Assembly (NCBI RefSeq): GCF_009928525.1
Contig: NZ_JAABOK010000003.1
Span: 620,001 to 684,000, forward strand
DNA length: 64,000 nucleotides
Reading direction: 5' to 3'
Origin: Chitinophaga solisilvae
GTDB lineage: Bacteria; Bacteroidota; Bacteroidia; Chitinophagales; Chitinophagaceae
A program made the translations under genes and the position numbers. Every line of letters starts with the position of its first letter. Position 1 is the first letter of the stretch. Below are positions 62,983 to 64,000 of this stretch, piece after piece. Under the pieces are notes generated by a model that saw only the letters and a program-made list of their open reading frames with translations, made no database searches and was not told where the DNA came from.

Positions 62983-63945
62983 TTAGAACAGACCGCCTTT
63001 TTTCAGGGTAACTTTGCCCTGGCCGATTTTATAACCGTTATGATAAATTTCAACGGAGTAATCGCCTACCTTGAAATCGGAATTTTGTTTCCAGTCCATA
63101 GAAATGCTTTGTTTCTGACCGGTAACATAGGCTACGGTTTTCTTGGCAGTATATAATTTTTCAGTACCGTCTTCCAGGGTGAACCTGCCGGAGCCGAGTG
63201 CTTCTACTGCCAGCGGGGAGTTGTCCGGCGCAGTGATGGCTACAAAGATTTCCTTATCACCGGTAGGAGCAATTCTGTTATCGTCCAGATCAAAGGTTAC
63301 GCGCATCATATCAGCACGTTTGGCTTTGCTGGTTTCAATTTCCTTACCGTTGTTTTTAACACGGAGCGGCAGCAGGTGAATATTGGAGGCATGCAGTACA
63401 GAACCCAGATCTACTTTTTTGTTCAGGCTGTCCTTAACAGTAGAAACAGAATCCCTTTCCTTGCGGGCTACGTCTCTTTCGCCAGCCAGCACAATTTTCT
63501 CGCCTTCCAGGCGCTCGATGGTCTGCTGATAACCTTCAATGCTGGATTTCAGCTGTTCAATCAGGCGGCGTGCCTCAGCCAGCTGCGACTGTGTTGCGTT
63601 TTTGTTGGTCAGGATGCTGGAAATTCTGGCTTTCATATCCTGTATTTCCTTATCCTTGGTTTTAACCAGACTATCCATACGGGTGTTCTGTGAAATCAGA
63701 TCATCCAGACGGGCGTTGGCTGCATTATATTCCTGCTGTAAAGCATCACGGGAAGAAGAGATAGAGTCTATCTGTACGTTCTTTTGTACGATTTGCTCGC
63801 TGGATTTATTTTTGTCATACAACATATAAATCCAGGTACCTGCCAGCGCAGCAATTAAAATACCGTAAATTAGACCATTACGGCTGCGCGGTTTTTCTGG
63901 TCCGGGAGATCCCGGTGCAGGTGTGTTAAAAGTGTTCTCAGTCAT
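62983..63945 (-). CDS. Membrane-anchored coiled-coil protein
   Basis: A 320-residue protein with a Pro/Gly-rich N-terminus (about 22 residues), one membrane helix (LIYGILIAALAGTWIYMLYD) and a long coiled coil (about residues 50-170; heptads in LDDLISQNTRMDSLVKTKDK and LIEQLKSSIEGYQQTIERLE), followed by a beta-rich C-terminal domain with a terminal GYKIGQGKVTLKKGG hook. It is probably anchored in the inner membrane with the coil in the periplasm. I do not recognise a named family. It forms its own unit with a strong terminator downstream. Confidence 0.8.
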   Translation of the reverse strand: MTENTFNTPAPGSPGPEKPRSRNGLIYGILIAALAGTWIYMLYDKNKSSEQIVQKNVQIDSISSSRDALQQEYNAANARLDDLISQNTRMDSLVKTKDKEIQDMKARISSILTNKNATQSQLAEARRLIEQLKSSIEGYQQTIERLEGEKIVLAGERDVARKERDSVSTVKDSLNKKVDLGSVLHASNIHLLPLRVKNNGKEIETSKAKRADMMRVTFDLDDNRIAPTGDKEIFVAITAPDNSPLAVEALGSGRFTLEDGTEKLYTAKKTVAYVTGQKQSISMDWKQNSDFKVGDYSVEIYHNGYKIGQGKVTLKKGGLF

Positions 63946-64000
63946 AGTTGTTTGTTTTATGTTTGTAAGTTATATGGTTAAAAATCGTTATTCAAAAATA

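Overview
The window looks like a chromosomal segment of a Bacteroidota bacterium, most likely a Chitinophaga-type member of the Chitinophagaceae. The sequence evidence is: promoters of the Bacteroidota form (TTTG or TTG about 19 nt upstream of TAnnTTTG) at acpP, gcvP, sdhC, ykgJ-like and ABC-F genes; many lipoproteins whose lipidated Cys is followed by Lys and acidic residues; the gene order acpP-fabF-rnc; a one-chain glycine dehydrogenase; a single-subunit SdhC; a BadF-type kinase next to murQ; and a TonB receptor paired with a beta-helix lipoprotein and a phytase. The taxon is inferred from gene content, not from a marker search. No rRNA, tRNA, IS, prophage or CRISPR was found.

Layout. 1-2.0 kb: two related beta-helix surface proteins, the first cut by the window edge. 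2.1-4.0 kb (-): an ECF sigma factor followed 2 nt later by an S41 protease lipoprotein. 4.2-9.9 kb (-): an RND efflux operon (adaptor, pump, TolC). 10.5-12.8 kb (+): acpP-fabF-rnc. 12.8-15.6 kb (-): a WYL regulator, a DJ-1/GyrI fusion and a GyrI protein. 15.8-18.3 kb (-): cytochrome bd oxidase. 18.6-20.1 kb: a quinone-oxidoreductase-like gene divergent from an HxlR regulator. 20.2-23.4 kb (-): FKBP, CocE-like hydrolase, MmcQ/YjbR protein. 23.5-28.4 kb (-): five paralogous lipoproteins, four of them an operon with 7-nt gaps. 29.3-41.2 kb: phosphodiesterase, gcvP, YkgJ-type protein, MFS exporter, sugar dehydrogenase and two convergent processing proteases. 41.4-43.7 kb (+): cell-wall amino-sugar recycling (kinase, murQ). 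43.9-47.4 kb (+): sdhCAB. 47.6-49.3 kb (+): Crp/Fnr regulator, methyltransferase, small membrane protein. 49.4-54.6 kb (-): phytate/organophosphate locus. 54.8-58.4 kb (+): Tat-exported Gfo/Idh/MocA oxidoreductase and an oligopeptidase B-like lipoprotein. 58.6-61.9 kb: murI and carbonic anhydrase divergent from an ABC-F gene. 62-64 kb (-): a receiver-only response regulator and a coiled-coil membrane protein.

The most unusual component is a family of nine long palindromes (about 80-160 bp) whose arms are tandem heptamers AATTRCG and whose cores are long hairpins. Every copy lies within 13 nt of a stop codon; six of the nine convergent gene pairs carry one, and in five gene ends the first bases of the element are themselves the TAA stop codon. 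Other points of interest are an array of four paralogues whose start codons go ATG, ATG, GTG, TTG along the operon; an ABC-F protein in which both halves of one composite ATP site are degenerate; a DJ-1/GyrI fusion next to a second GyrI protein; a 14-bp tandem array; and a probable leaderless mRNA.
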